Of a stretch of DNA of 64,000 bases, positions 22,651 through 31,811 are shown in pieces (the first letter of the stretch is position 1; each line of letters begins with the position of its first letter). A program made the position numbers and the translations under genes. The DNA lies in assembly GCF_035083965.1 (NCBI RefSeq), contig NC_089727.1, positions 6,391,501-6,455,500 on the forward strand, given 5' to 3'. The DNA comes from Branchiostoma lanceolatum (taxonomy: Eukaryota; Chordata; Leptocardii; Amphioxiformes; Branchiostomatidae). A model generated the notes under the pieces. That model did no database searches, was not told the origin of the DNA, and worked only from the letters and a program-made list of their open reading frames with translations.

Positions 22651-25488
22651 ATGAAGACAAACACCGTGCTCTTCGTCGTCATCGTTCGCCTACTAGTTTC
22701 TGCCAACTGGACGTACGGAGAGGTGCACCTGTCCGCCAAGATCCCAGAGAATGCCGTTATCGGAGAACAAGTTGTCCGCGTTCCGGTACCAACCACACCG
22801 GGGGCCCAGGAGGAAGTTCCGTGTGTTATCATGGACGGAAACGTACACGGGCGCTTCAGTGTGACTCGCTGTGTGATTGTAGTAGCCCGTCCTTTAGACT
22901 TTGGTATAAACCGACGGTATAACCTGACTGTAACCGTCCCTGGAACATCTGAGACCCGACAGGTTGACGTACAAGTCGAGGACGTGGACGGATACCCTCC
23001 TGTCTACAACGACGCCTGCGAAATGCCAGTCCTAGGGAAAGACGGTGCACCAGGGCAGCTAGCTTTCAACATAGCATTAACTGGCGAGTACATGGAAAAA
23101 AGTGGAGGCCTATTCATTTGGAGAACTAACACCAAACATAATCATGAACTATCGCTGAAAACAAACGTCCATAGTTACACCAGCAGTGACTGCCTCGCTG
23201 TGGTTATAGTCGGTCCCCAGCATGCAAACGACCTGCGAGTTGTCAGCAAGTTGTGGCTTTCACATAATCGTTGCTTCCGATGTTTTCACCCACTTGACTC
23301 CGAGCATTTCTCTGAAATCCAAATCATCCAAGATGACAAGATTCATTGTGGTGACTTTTCAAACGGGCTGAATTTGACGCACATTGACAGGAAGTCTTAT
23401 GTCTGGACTGAATACAGGTTCAAGCTGTTGATTTCTTTCAGAATAAAGTTCGCAACAACACAGCGCTTCGTCTGCAAACTGCCACAAGGAAGACCATTTT
23501 CTGTGCCAATCAGACGAGATGGGTTTACCTTTGATGAAGTCTTTGTGACGCGAGCGGAAGTTGAGATCCAGCCTGTCGGGTGTCCACCGAACAAGTACGG
23601 TGTGACCTGTGATCAGAACTGCACCTGTGAGAACGGCGCCCGCTGCCATGGACTGAACGGGGCCTGTAAGTGTCAGCCTGGCTGGAAAGGTGTCGTCTGC
23701 GACATACCTCACAGTACCGCGGCCATCATGGCGACCCCTAGCGACTCGCAACGGATTCACATCAAAGGTTCGTTGACGTTACAATGCAGGTCTTTCCATT
23801 TGGCTGTTCAGAAGATGGTTTGGCTGTTTCCTAACGGAACAAAAAGGAGACTGCAAGGGACTCAAGAAGACCAAATCAGGATAGAAAGCATCCAGTCCGA
23901 ACACAACGGTACCTACACCTGTACTGTCGTGACGGAAGACGGAGCGGTCGTTTATACACGTTATGAGCTACAGGCATTCGCTTGTCCTCCCGGCAAAAGA
24001 GGCGAGTTATGCGAAGACGACTGCGGCTGTCTCCATGGTGCCAGCTGCGACCGTTGGGCCGGTTGCTTCTGTCCGCCGGGATGGACAGGAAGACTTTGTG
24101 AGACCAAATGCCCAGAGGGCACGTACGGACGGGACTGTAGCGGTGAGTGCCAATGTGAGAATAATGCCTTCTGCGATCCTGGCGACGGTCGGTGTAACTG
24201 CACTGATGGGTGGTACGATATGCATTGCACCCGTCCATGCCCAAGTGGCCAGTACGGATGGAGATGTCGGCAGGCCTGCGACTGTAGGAACAACGCCACG
24301 TGTCATCACGTAGATGGCAGCTGCACATGCGCGACGCCCTGGACCGGACGGCGGTGTGACGTCATCCAGACCGAAGCATCTCCGTTGCCACTACAGATCC
24401 CCATACCCCTTTCACTGACGCTGCTTGGTGTCTTAGTGTTAGTTGCGCTTTACAAATGGAGGAGGGCCGCTCGGGTGAGAAAAGTTGAGGGCCTAGAGGA
24501 GACGCGGGTCTTATTTGAACTAAGCAGTATGGAAGAAGACCCGGCACAGAGTCTGCAGCCCGGCTGGCTCAAAAGGTGGGAAAGGAAGGCGAAGTATCTG
24601 ACTTTGGACAATCTGATCGGCCATGGCGCATTTGCGTACGTCAGAGAAGGACGCCTTTGCATGGCTAACGCTGACGTCACCGTTGTGGCGGTCAAGTCTC
24701 CCCGTTCGGATGACAGACTGTGCTATCAAGCCTTCTGTCGCGAAGCGGCAGCGCTGGTAGCTTTGAGCGAAAACTGCAAAGAACAGAATCGTGAAGGGCA
24801 TCCCAACATTATCAAGTTGTTTGGCGTCATTACCAAGTCCACGCCCATGTGTATTATCTTGGAATATGCTGCCAAAGGTGATCTCCTGCGACATTTGAAA
24901 CAACAGGCTAGAGAAAATATCGCTCGTCCGCTGGGCAGCTTTCTCCGCTACGCAGTACAGATATCACGTGCCCTGAAGGAGCTCCGACGTCTGCGTATTG
25001 CTCATGGTGACGTTGCCGCTCGAAACGTGCTCATCAGTGGAGATGACGTCGCCAAGCTGTCCGACTTCGGCCTGGCCCATGACGTGTACACCACAACCAC
25101 GTACATCTCCTCAGCTAGGAACGACGCGGACGAACTCCTGCCCCTGAAGTGGATGGCTCTGGAGTCGCTGGAGACACGCCGGTTCACGTGCGAGAGCGAC
25201 ACGTGGTCGTTCGGCGTGCTGCTGTGGGAGATCGCCGCGTTCGGAGGGGAACCTGACTATCAGCACGAGATCCAGCTAAGCTGTCCCAGGTTGGTTGGGA
25301 TCCTAAGACAGGGGCATTGTCTTCAGAATCCGCCCGGATGTCCGGACAGGTTGTATGACGTCATGAAGTCGTGTTGGCAGGAGGACCCGTCTGCCAGACC
25401 AGAGCCGGCAGAACTGGAGCAGAGGCTGACAGACTGTCGCGAAGAAATGGATCCACTGTTCGTTGTCGAGAAGGTTTCCACACTATAG
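22651..25488 (+). CDS. Intronless receptor tyrosine kinase with EGF and Ig-like ectodomain (Tie-like)
   Basis: A 945-residue type I membrane protein. The start is the ATG followed by the signal peptide MKTNTVLFVVIVRLLVSANW. Residues about 25-120 look cadherin-like (PENAVIGEQVV, then VEDVDGYPPVYN); 120-310 is unassigned and cysteine-poor; an EGF module starts at 311 (CPPNKYGVTCDQ); an Ig-like domain covers about 353-440 (NGTYTC); at least three more EGF modules run 443-570. A membrane segment lies near 580-605. The kinase spans about 650-930 with GHGAFAYV at 657, VAVK Lys682, HGDVAARN at 785, DFG at 805 and WMALESLE. EGF-Ig-EGF with this kinase resembles Tie/Tek, but the cadherin-like start and lack of fibronectin III repeats differ. 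HRD is changed to HGD, while the catalytic Asp, Lys and DFG remain, so activity is plausible. No introns, unlike every other gene here. Confidence 0.88.
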   Translation: MKTNTVLFVVIVRLLVSANWTYGEVHLSAKIPENAVIGEQVVRVPVPTTPGAQEEVPCVIMDGNVHGRFSVTRCVIVVARPLDFGINRRYNLTVTVPGTSETRQVDVQVEDVDGYPPVYNDACEMPVLGKDGAPGQLAFNIALTGEYMEKSGGLFIWRTNTKHNHELSLKTNVHSYTSSDCLAVVIVGPQHANDLRVVSKLWLSHNRCFRCFHPLDSEHFSEIQIIQDDKIHCGDFSNGLNLTHIDRKSYVWTEYRFKLLISFRIKFATTQRFVCKLPQGRPFSVPIRRDGFTFDEVFVTRAEVEIQPVGCPPNKYGVTCDQNCTCENGARCHGLNGACKCQPGWKGVVCDIPHSTAAIMATPSDSQRIHIKGSLTLQCRSFHLAVQKMVWLFPNGTKRRLQGTQEDQIRIESIQSEHNGTYTCTVVTEDGAVVYTRYELQAFACPPGKRGELCEDDCGCLHGASCDRWAGCFCPPGWTGRLCETKCPEGTYGRDCSGECQCENNAFCDPGDGRCNCTDGWYDMHCTRPCPSGQYGWRCRQACDCRNNATCHHVDGSCTCATPWTGRRCDVIQTEASPLPLQIPIPLSLTLLGVLVLVALYKWRRAARVRKVEGLEETRVLFELSSMEEDPAQSLQPGWLKRWERKAKYLTLDNLIGHGAFAYVREGRLCMANADVTVVAVKSPRSDDRLCYQAFCREAAALVALSENCKEQNREGHPNIIKLFGVITKSTPMCIILEYAAKGDLLRHLKQQARENIARPLGSFLRYAVQISRALKELRRLRIAHGDVAARNVLISGDDVAKLSDFGLAHDVYTTTTYISSARNDADELLPLKWMALESLETRRFTCESDTWSFGVLLWEIAAFGGEPDYQHEIQLSCPRLVGILRQGHCLQNPPGCPDRLYDVMKSCWQEDPSARPEPAELEQRLTDCREEMDPLFVVEKVSTL

Positions 25489-26959
25489 AAATTGAGCCAG
25501 TTTCAATGTAAATATAAATGCGAGAGTTCGACTCCAAAGTTCATACGAACTTTCTTTCGTTTTGAATCAGCAGTAATACCTGTAATAGCCAATTACAAGT
25601 TTGCTATACATACTATCTAAGGATCAATATGTGTTTGTAAAAAAAAAAAAGACAGGGACTTTATTCAAGACTGTTCTTGTGGGACTCTTGTCAGGGATAT
25701 GGTGAAAAGTGACATTCGTTCTTCTATAGGTTTGTATATCGTTTACTATGAAATGTGCATATGACGGTGTAGTCGCGCGCGCCCCGTACGTTTGTGTATT
25801 AAGTGTGAAACTTAAAAACACATGATGAAGCCAAGGTCTAGGCTACCAGTCCTGTATGGTATTTTGCATATTATGTATAATTACTATTTGGGTGAATTCA
25901 CTAATACCGTGATATAACAAATGTGGATAGGTTAGCCACGATTAATAGACTTTATCCCATTTCCTATGCTGGTCTCTTTTCAATTATGGTTATAAATATT
26001 TACTGAAAACGAATAAGCATATCTCATTTTTGTTGGTTCATTTCATCTTTATCAAAGTGCGTCACCGTGCGCCATATGCGATTAACAGTCAATCTTGGAA
26101 ACAAGATTAAGCCTGTCAGATTCATCTCTATGTGCGACATACAGTTTTGTCATAATATTTTCTTGAATTTAAACAAGATTATTGTGAAGGACTATTGTCA
26201 AAGTTTGTCCAAACATATATAAATATGGCCAGCTTGAATGGTGACTGTGTTTTTTTGCAGACAGGAGCAGTACACGATTGAGAGGGAGGGTGAAAGGATT
26301 GGGTTTCACAAAGCCTCATAACCTAGGCATTATTTTCTTCTGATAAGTCGGTAATAAAAGTGTGTGTGATATTTGACTTGGTAAATTACCAATTGTATAG
26401 ACACCTTATGTTGTAATTGTCATGGCGTCAGGCAGCACCTAATGTAGACACAGTATCATGAAAGGACAATGATTTACATTTACTTTTTCATGTTTAATAG
26501 CATCATACAACCAAATCAAGTATTTCATTCCCTTGTCCCTATCATCAAGCCATTCAAGCTCCTTAAAAATGCTATTAAAAGTGATATCAACTTCCAATGT
26601 CTAGCCATCTAATGATATAGATTTACATCATTGTCATGATAATGGAATGTATGCAAACAAAAGTTTGAAATATTGCGAAACTTCTATAGTAGTCTAACCT
26701 AATGATAAACATTTCATCATATACCAATCCTACACCTTCATAATACATCATTCAAGTTGAATGTGAAAAACTTTTGTAGTGCCTCTGAAAGACTTATAAA
26801 GATACATTTTACAACTCCTACGATTCAAAATCTCATTTCTAATCAGACACTGATATATAAAAACAGTATTCTTGTCATTTTCGAACAATCTAATGAAACT
26901 TCGGTGACCTACTCAACTGGGTTTTTTTTATATGTTGGAGTTGATCATTAACTGACACA
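25489..26959. other. Convergent intergenic region
   Basis: This is 3' flank of the receptor kinase (+) and of the macro-deltex remnant (-). About 26580-26790 resembles 33770-33970, the 3' flank of the intact macro-deltex gene, which shows that the duplication included flanking DNA. An AATAAA lies at about 26352. I see no coding sequence. Confidence 0.6.
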
Positions 26960-27577
26960 ACTACTTGATGCCCTTGGCAGCCAACACCTCTGTCATCCTT
27001 TCCAGATGCAACTTGTACCATCTGTGCTACTTAAAACATCTGTGCTACTTCCTGCAGAATCTGAACTTATTGGTGCCTCTTCTTGAGGTTCTAGACACGG
27101 AGATGCCTAGTAGACTGCAGAGATCTGCTCTTGCTGCCCTAATTTTTTCTGGGTCTCCCATGAACATCACTGTTGTGTCATCATCATTTGCCTTTGTCAG
27201 TACTTCTGGGTGGACTTGCCTCACTTTCCTGATACCTTCTAAAAGAAACTTTGGAGCTAGCTTGTACTGAGCAATGTCAAAGTTCTCACATTTTATCTTG
27301 TGAAACACTTTTTGGTAGAGTGTAGTGAATTCATCAATGGCTTTTTCTGGTTCAGGATCCCTTCCCAGCAAAGATGGCATACCGGATACAAAGTATGTCT
27401 TTGTGTGGTCAGCACTTGTGAGAAAGACAGACTTGTACCTTTTGCCAATATCTGTTATCTCTGGATGGTACTTATGCCGAATGTAAGTTAGATAGAACAT
27501 CTGGGTCTACAAATAATTCAAATGGAGACTTTTGTTCTTGTTCTGATCCAATGCTGCTCACACCATCTTCAGAACCA
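26960..27577 (-). pseudogene. Truncated remnant of a macro-deltex gene
   Basis: On the minus strand 27045-27490 encodes [20 protein letters not shown] and further sequence closely matching part of the large exon of the gene at 34147-46718 ([20 protein letters not shown]). Compared with that gene there is a 4-base insertion just before this block (near 27490) that breaks the frame, and a second shift just after SRTSRRGTN that leads to a stop at 27045. About 60 bases further on is EVLAAKGIK and a stop (26967-27000), equivalent to the last codons of the deltex domain (ELAAKGIK). Macro domain, RING and most of DTC are deleted. Confidence 0.8.
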
Positions 27578-30129
27578 TCATCGGACTTTCTGATAAAGTG
27601 GGTGTCCATATTTGTCCCTGGTCACACATTCAGGAATGCTGGACATCAGGATGGACCTGTTGTCTTTTTCTGCAGCAGCTTCAACCTTTCCAAAGGCCAG
27701 ACAAAAATGTTGCATTTCACAAACCTCAAAGGTACTTATAAATCATTGAGTTTTAGCCAATTACCCATACCATCTAATGAAACAGTCTGAAGCAAATTAT
27801 CAATTCAGCAACTCGATAACAAATTTGATTCAGTTAACATTCTATTACTTCCCTGCATATCGCACTCATTACGATGGCCTAACATCCACAAGAATTGATA
27901 CAGCAAATTTAACAGTGAGCATGTGTTACCTTTGCGTCATCCTCTGGAGGAATCCACTTCCGAACTCTTACTTCAACACCATTCAGGACATGTGGTCTTT
28001 CTAGAACTCTCTCCACGGCTTCAATAGAAAACAATTATGTTGAACATATTTCTCATGACAATCATATACTAGCATATATTTGACATTTTGCTATACAGTT
28101 GACCTTGAAAGTTAAGAGGTTAACAATACGACCGAACAAAACCTAATAAAACAGAATCTACCCTTCAGTGTATGGTTTAACAGGTTGAAAAAAATGGATT
28201 ATCACACAATCCATGTATCATCGGTATTCAGAAAGTACTAGGTCGCTGAATTTGAAATATCTATCATGAATTCAGATACCATCCACAAGATACGATGGTG
28301 CCGTCACAGTCAGCACCGGGGATAGAAAAACATAATTAGCACCAGAGACAAGGAAACATGGTAAGCGCCAGGGACATGGCAACACAGTCAGCACCAGGGA
28401 CAGGAAAACACAGTCAGAACCAGTGACAGGGAAACACAGTCAGTACCGTGGACAAGGAAACACAGTCAGCCCCAGGGACAGGGAAACACGGTCAGCATCA
28501 GGGACAAAGAAGCACAGTCAGCACCAGGGACAGGGAAACACAGTCGGCACTAGGGAAAGGGAAACACAGTCAGCACCAGGGACAGGGAAACACAGTCGGC
28601 ACTAGGGAAATGGAAACACGGTCAGCACCAGGGACAAGGAAATACAGTCAGCAGCAGGGACAGGGAAACACAGTCAGCAACAGGGACAAAGAAGCACAGT
28701 CAGCACCAGGGACAGGGAAACACAGTCGGCACTAGGGAAAGGGAAACACGGTCAGCACCAGGGACAAGGAAATACAGTCAGCATCAGGGACAGGGAAACA
28801 CAGTCAGCAACAGGGACAATGAAATACAGTCAGCATCGGGGACAAGGAAACACAGTAAGCACTGGGAATGAGAGAAACACGGTCTCCACAGGATTACCAA
28901 AAAATGTCATACCCACACACATGCACTATCCAGGAAGGTTATCTTAGCCTCCGTGTCTGTTACCATGGTGATAGACTCAATCTCATCCCAACCATTGGAC
29001 CTTCTTATGAAATGGATTTCTAGTTTGTCTCTGTTCACACCCGCAGGAATGTTGGATACAAGGATGGACCTGCTGGCTTGTTCTGCAGCAGCTTCAACCT
29101 TTTTCAAACCAAGAGAAAATCTAAAATTCTCACAAAAAGTCAAAGGTACTTATAAAGTTTTATTATTTTTCAGCCAATCACACATAACCCATATCATGTG
29201 ATGAAAGAAGCTGAAACAAAACACTAAACAACCTTCTTGCACATTCAATTCAGGCAACATTCTAATACTTTCTTGTGCATCACAAGCATTGCGATGATTG
29301 TATATCCATAACAAGAATCTATATAACAGACTTAACGGTGATAATGAGTTACCTTTGTGTCATCCTCTGGAGGAGTCCACTTCTGAACTTTTAATTCAAC
29401 ACCATTCAGGACATGTGGTCTTGCCAGAACTCTCTCAACAGCTTTAATTGAAAACAATGATGTTGAAGGTTTTTTTCCTTTTTTTGTTTCCTATCATGTT
29501 TAGACATGAAACTCAACCCCACTGTTGACTATGTACAGTTAGCAAACAGAACAAAAACCTAATAAGATAGAATCTCATGTTCAATGTAATATAGGGTTTA
29601 AGGTACAGATGGAAGAATTAGGTTATCACAAAATCCCTGTATCATCAATATTCAGGGGTACACAATGCAGTCTTTATCATGAGTTCGAATACAGTCAGTG
29701 CAGCAAAAAATAGTAATGTAGTCGGCATCAGGGACAGAAACCAGAAACACATATTCGACACTAGGGTAAACATGGCTAGCACTAATGACAAGAAAACATG
29801 GCCAGCACCAAGGACAGGTAAAAGCACCAAGGATAAAGACATGGTCAGCACCAGGGACAGTGTAACAAAGTCGGAACTGTGGACCAGAGAAACAGTCTGT
29901 TTAAGGTAACACACACTTACTGTATATGCCTCTAAGAAGGTTTACAAAAAATTTAATATCTACACACCTGCCTCGTCCAGATAGGTGATCTTTGCCTCAG
30001 TGTCTGTTACCATGGTGATGGACTCAATTTCGTCCCCACCATTGCACATCCTCATGAAGTGGATCTCCAGTTTGTCCCTGCTCACACCCTCAGGGATGTT
30101 GGACACCAGGATGGACCTGCTGGCTTCCT
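27578..30129 (-). CDS. Two RRM-like units and a truncated third, downstream exons of the TRIM gene (possible chimera)
   Basis: Exons on the minus strand: 30129-29968, 29441-29353, 29098-28921, 28018-27930, 27685-27578 (stop TGA). Each RRM unit is an A exon ([20 protein letters not shown] and onward, ending ITYLDEAG) plus an 89-base B exon ([16 protein letters not shown] and onward). The third A exon is cut off after DKYG by a deletion that joins it to the large-exon remnant, giving a stop. With the TRIM exon ending in phase 1 at 30575, joining to CTGCAG|AG at 30129 keeps one 620-residue frame (1237+162+89+178+89+108 bases). An alternative is that these exons once had their own first exon, as in the two paralogues, and are now relics. 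Function unknown; RRM folds of this type in PARP14 bind RNA or mediate protein contacts. Confidence 0.5.
28305..28885. repeat. 26 bp minisatellite (CACAGTCAGCACCAGGGACA type), copy 1
   Basis: About 22 diverged copies of a 26-base unit built on CACAGTCAGCACCAGGGACA plus GGGAAA. It sits in the intron between an RRM A exon and its B exon. Because 26 is not a multiple of three and the unit has few stops, all plus frames are open, which explains the long spurious frames here. Confidence 0.95.
29692..29910. repeat. Decayed copy of the same minisatellite
   Basis: Scattered AACATGGCCAGCACCAAGGA and GGTCAGCACCAGGGACAG words occupy the equivalent intron of the preceding RRM cassette, which supports duplication of cassette plus repeat. 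Confidence 0.75.
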
Positions 30130-30257
30130 CTGCAGTATCACCAAAAATAGAACTTGTATCATATTTCCTCAAGACCTGCTCACATATTTATTATCATCTT
30201 TGATAAAACCTCAAGTTACCCATCGCTTCTTGCTTGAGTTGGGCTGTTTTAAAGACA

Positions 30258-30328
30258 CACAACACACACACACACACGCGCGCGCGCGCGCGCGCGCGCA
30301 CACACACACTCACACACACACACACACA

Positions 30329-30385
<57 letters not shown>

Positions 30386-30386
30386 C
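30258..30386. repeat. (CA)n tract with a (CG)n core
   Basis: CACACA runs at 30258-30276, then CGCG to about 30298, then CA repeats with a few CT interruptions to 30386. It lies in the intron between the TRIM exon and the first RRM exon. Alternating purine-pyrimidine DNA of this kind can adopt Z-form. Confidence 0.95.
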
Positions 30387-30560
30387 AATCAAAAATTATG
30401 ACCAGAAAACTACTAACCATCTTTGCAAAGGGTATAAGCTGACTACCTGGACCAATTTGGCCTGACGCAACTAATCACATTAACAAATTTAATATTATCA
30501 TGCACTCAAATAGTCATGGTGATTACGTATATATCACAAAATTTATCGTTACATGTAACG

Positions 30561-31811
30561 TTACATGTACTCACCATGCTCCAGTCTGTTCACATTTCCG
30601 TACATATTGCCCCTCGGTGGTCTCAGAAGACGTCTCGTTCTCGAGATCGTCTGACTTGGAGTCGCACTTTTCAGCAGAGAACACAGTTCCCTTTCCGCTG
30701 GATTCGGTAGGCTGTATTGGGCAGTTTGGGGGCTGTTTGTGGTCAACTTGTGCCCCAAAACAGAGTACTCAACGGTGATGTTTGCCAGTTCAAAGTCCAC
30801 TGTGTCCACAGGGGGTTTAGTCAAGTCGTTCAGCCTCGTTGTCATATCTTGTGAGAAAGATACAACTTCGTAGTCGCCTCCCTCCCGAGCTAGAGTCTCT
30901 GCAAACTCACATGTACTCTTGGCGCTTGCCAGACTGATCTGCGCTCCCTCTATCTCTGCCTCGATCTGTTTCGTCTTGGTTGTTTTTTCTCTATCAATAC
31001 AGGTTAGGAGCCATTCGCCCTCTTCTTTTACCAGTGCAATCAATGTTTGCACGGTTTTATGGACGTTCTGACAAGCCCCTTCTGCATTCAGCTGAAGTTG
31101 TTCCTTCAAGCGTTTCTGCACTTCTTCCGTTTGGCGAAAGAGCTGCATTCGGTCCTGGCATTGTGGTGTGAGATCTAATATCGTCTCTCTCTTCTCAGCG
31201 GCCACCTCTTCTATGCGCGTATAGTCGTGCTGTGAGTCCCTGTGTTCAAACAAGGCACATTCGTTGCATATCGGGGTCTCACATGTCCTGCAATAGAGTT
31301 TCAAGATCTCTCCCGAATGCTTGGGGCACGGTGGAGCTTTTCTAGCCCTGAAGACATTGTCGTATTTTCCTGTTTTCAGTTCCTCAAACGTGAAGAGCGT
31401 GTGACCCTTGGTAGCTCTCAGAAGACGATGTGCCGACTCACAACTCTCACACAGAAACTCAGCACACTCCGAACACCTGGACGTGGCTGGCTTCCCTTCC
31501 TCACAATTGGTGCAGGCGAGGTCATTTTTACCGTGATGAACCTTGTGATGCTCGGTCAGGGCTTTCACCAGGCTGGCAATAAAAAAGTTGTCCTTTAGAC
31601 CATCGACGCCATTTTGGGGTAAGGGGACTAGTTGTCGACAAATAGGACATGGGAAGGTGTCGCCATCGTTTTTCTGGACCCATTCCCGCAGGCAGTGCTC
31701 ACAGAAGGTGTGCAAGCAGGGAAGAACCTTCGGGTTCTTAAAGGTGTAAAAACAGATCGTGCACTGGGTGGAGTCGTCGCCAACTTTCTCTGGGAAAGCT
31801 GCAGTCGCCAT
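30561..31811 (-). CDS. TRIM protein N-terminus: RING, two B-boxes, coiled coil
   Basis: A single exon with ATG at 31811. The RING begins near residue 17 (CTICFYTF, then LPCLHTFCEHCL and CPICRQLVPL), a complete C3HC4 set. B-box 1 (CTNCEEGKPATSRCSECAEF) starts near residue 99 and B-box 2 (CPKHSGEILKLYCRTC) near 162. A helical coiled-coil region with Gln/Glu-rich heptads follows to about 320. No NHL or B30.2 domain is in the exon. The frame stops at 416 residues, but six codon positions earlier GAG CAT G|GTGAGT is a perfect donor (exon end 30575), so the exon can also be spliced onward to the RRM exons. The RING predicts E3 ubiquitin ligase activity; the family includes many antiviral TRIMs. Confidence 0.88.
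   Translation of the reverse strand: MATAAFPEKVGDDSTQCTICFYTFKNPKVLPCLHTFCEHCLREWVQKNDGDTFPCPICRQLVPLPQNGVDGLKDNFFIASLVKALTEHHKVHHGKNDLACTNCEEGKPATSRCSECAEFLCESCESAHRLLRATKGHTLFTFEELKTGKYDNVFRARKAPPCPKHSGEILKLYCRTCETPICNECALFEHRDSQHDYTRIEEVAAEKRETILDLTPQCQDRMQLFRQTEEVQKRLKEQLQLNAEGACQNVHKTVQTLIALVKEEGEWLLTCIDREKTTKTKQIEAEIEGAQISLASAKSTCEFAETLAREGGDYEVVSFSQDMTTRLNDLTKPPVDTVDFELANITVEYSVLGHKLTTNSPQTAQYSLPNPAERELCSLLKSATPSQTISRTRRLLRPPRGNMYGNVNRLEHGEYM

Noticed and set aside
23876-24328. 150- and 112-residue minus-strand frames
   Set aside because: Antisense of the Cys-rich EGF modules of the receptor kinase.
28423-28735. Gln/Thr/Arg repeat protein frames
   Set aside because: Product of the 26-base minisatellite, open in all plus frames and located in an intron of the opposite strand gene.
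28305-28885. CRISPR-like regular repeats
   Set aside because: Units are directly adjacent with no unique spacers, and the window is eukaryotic.
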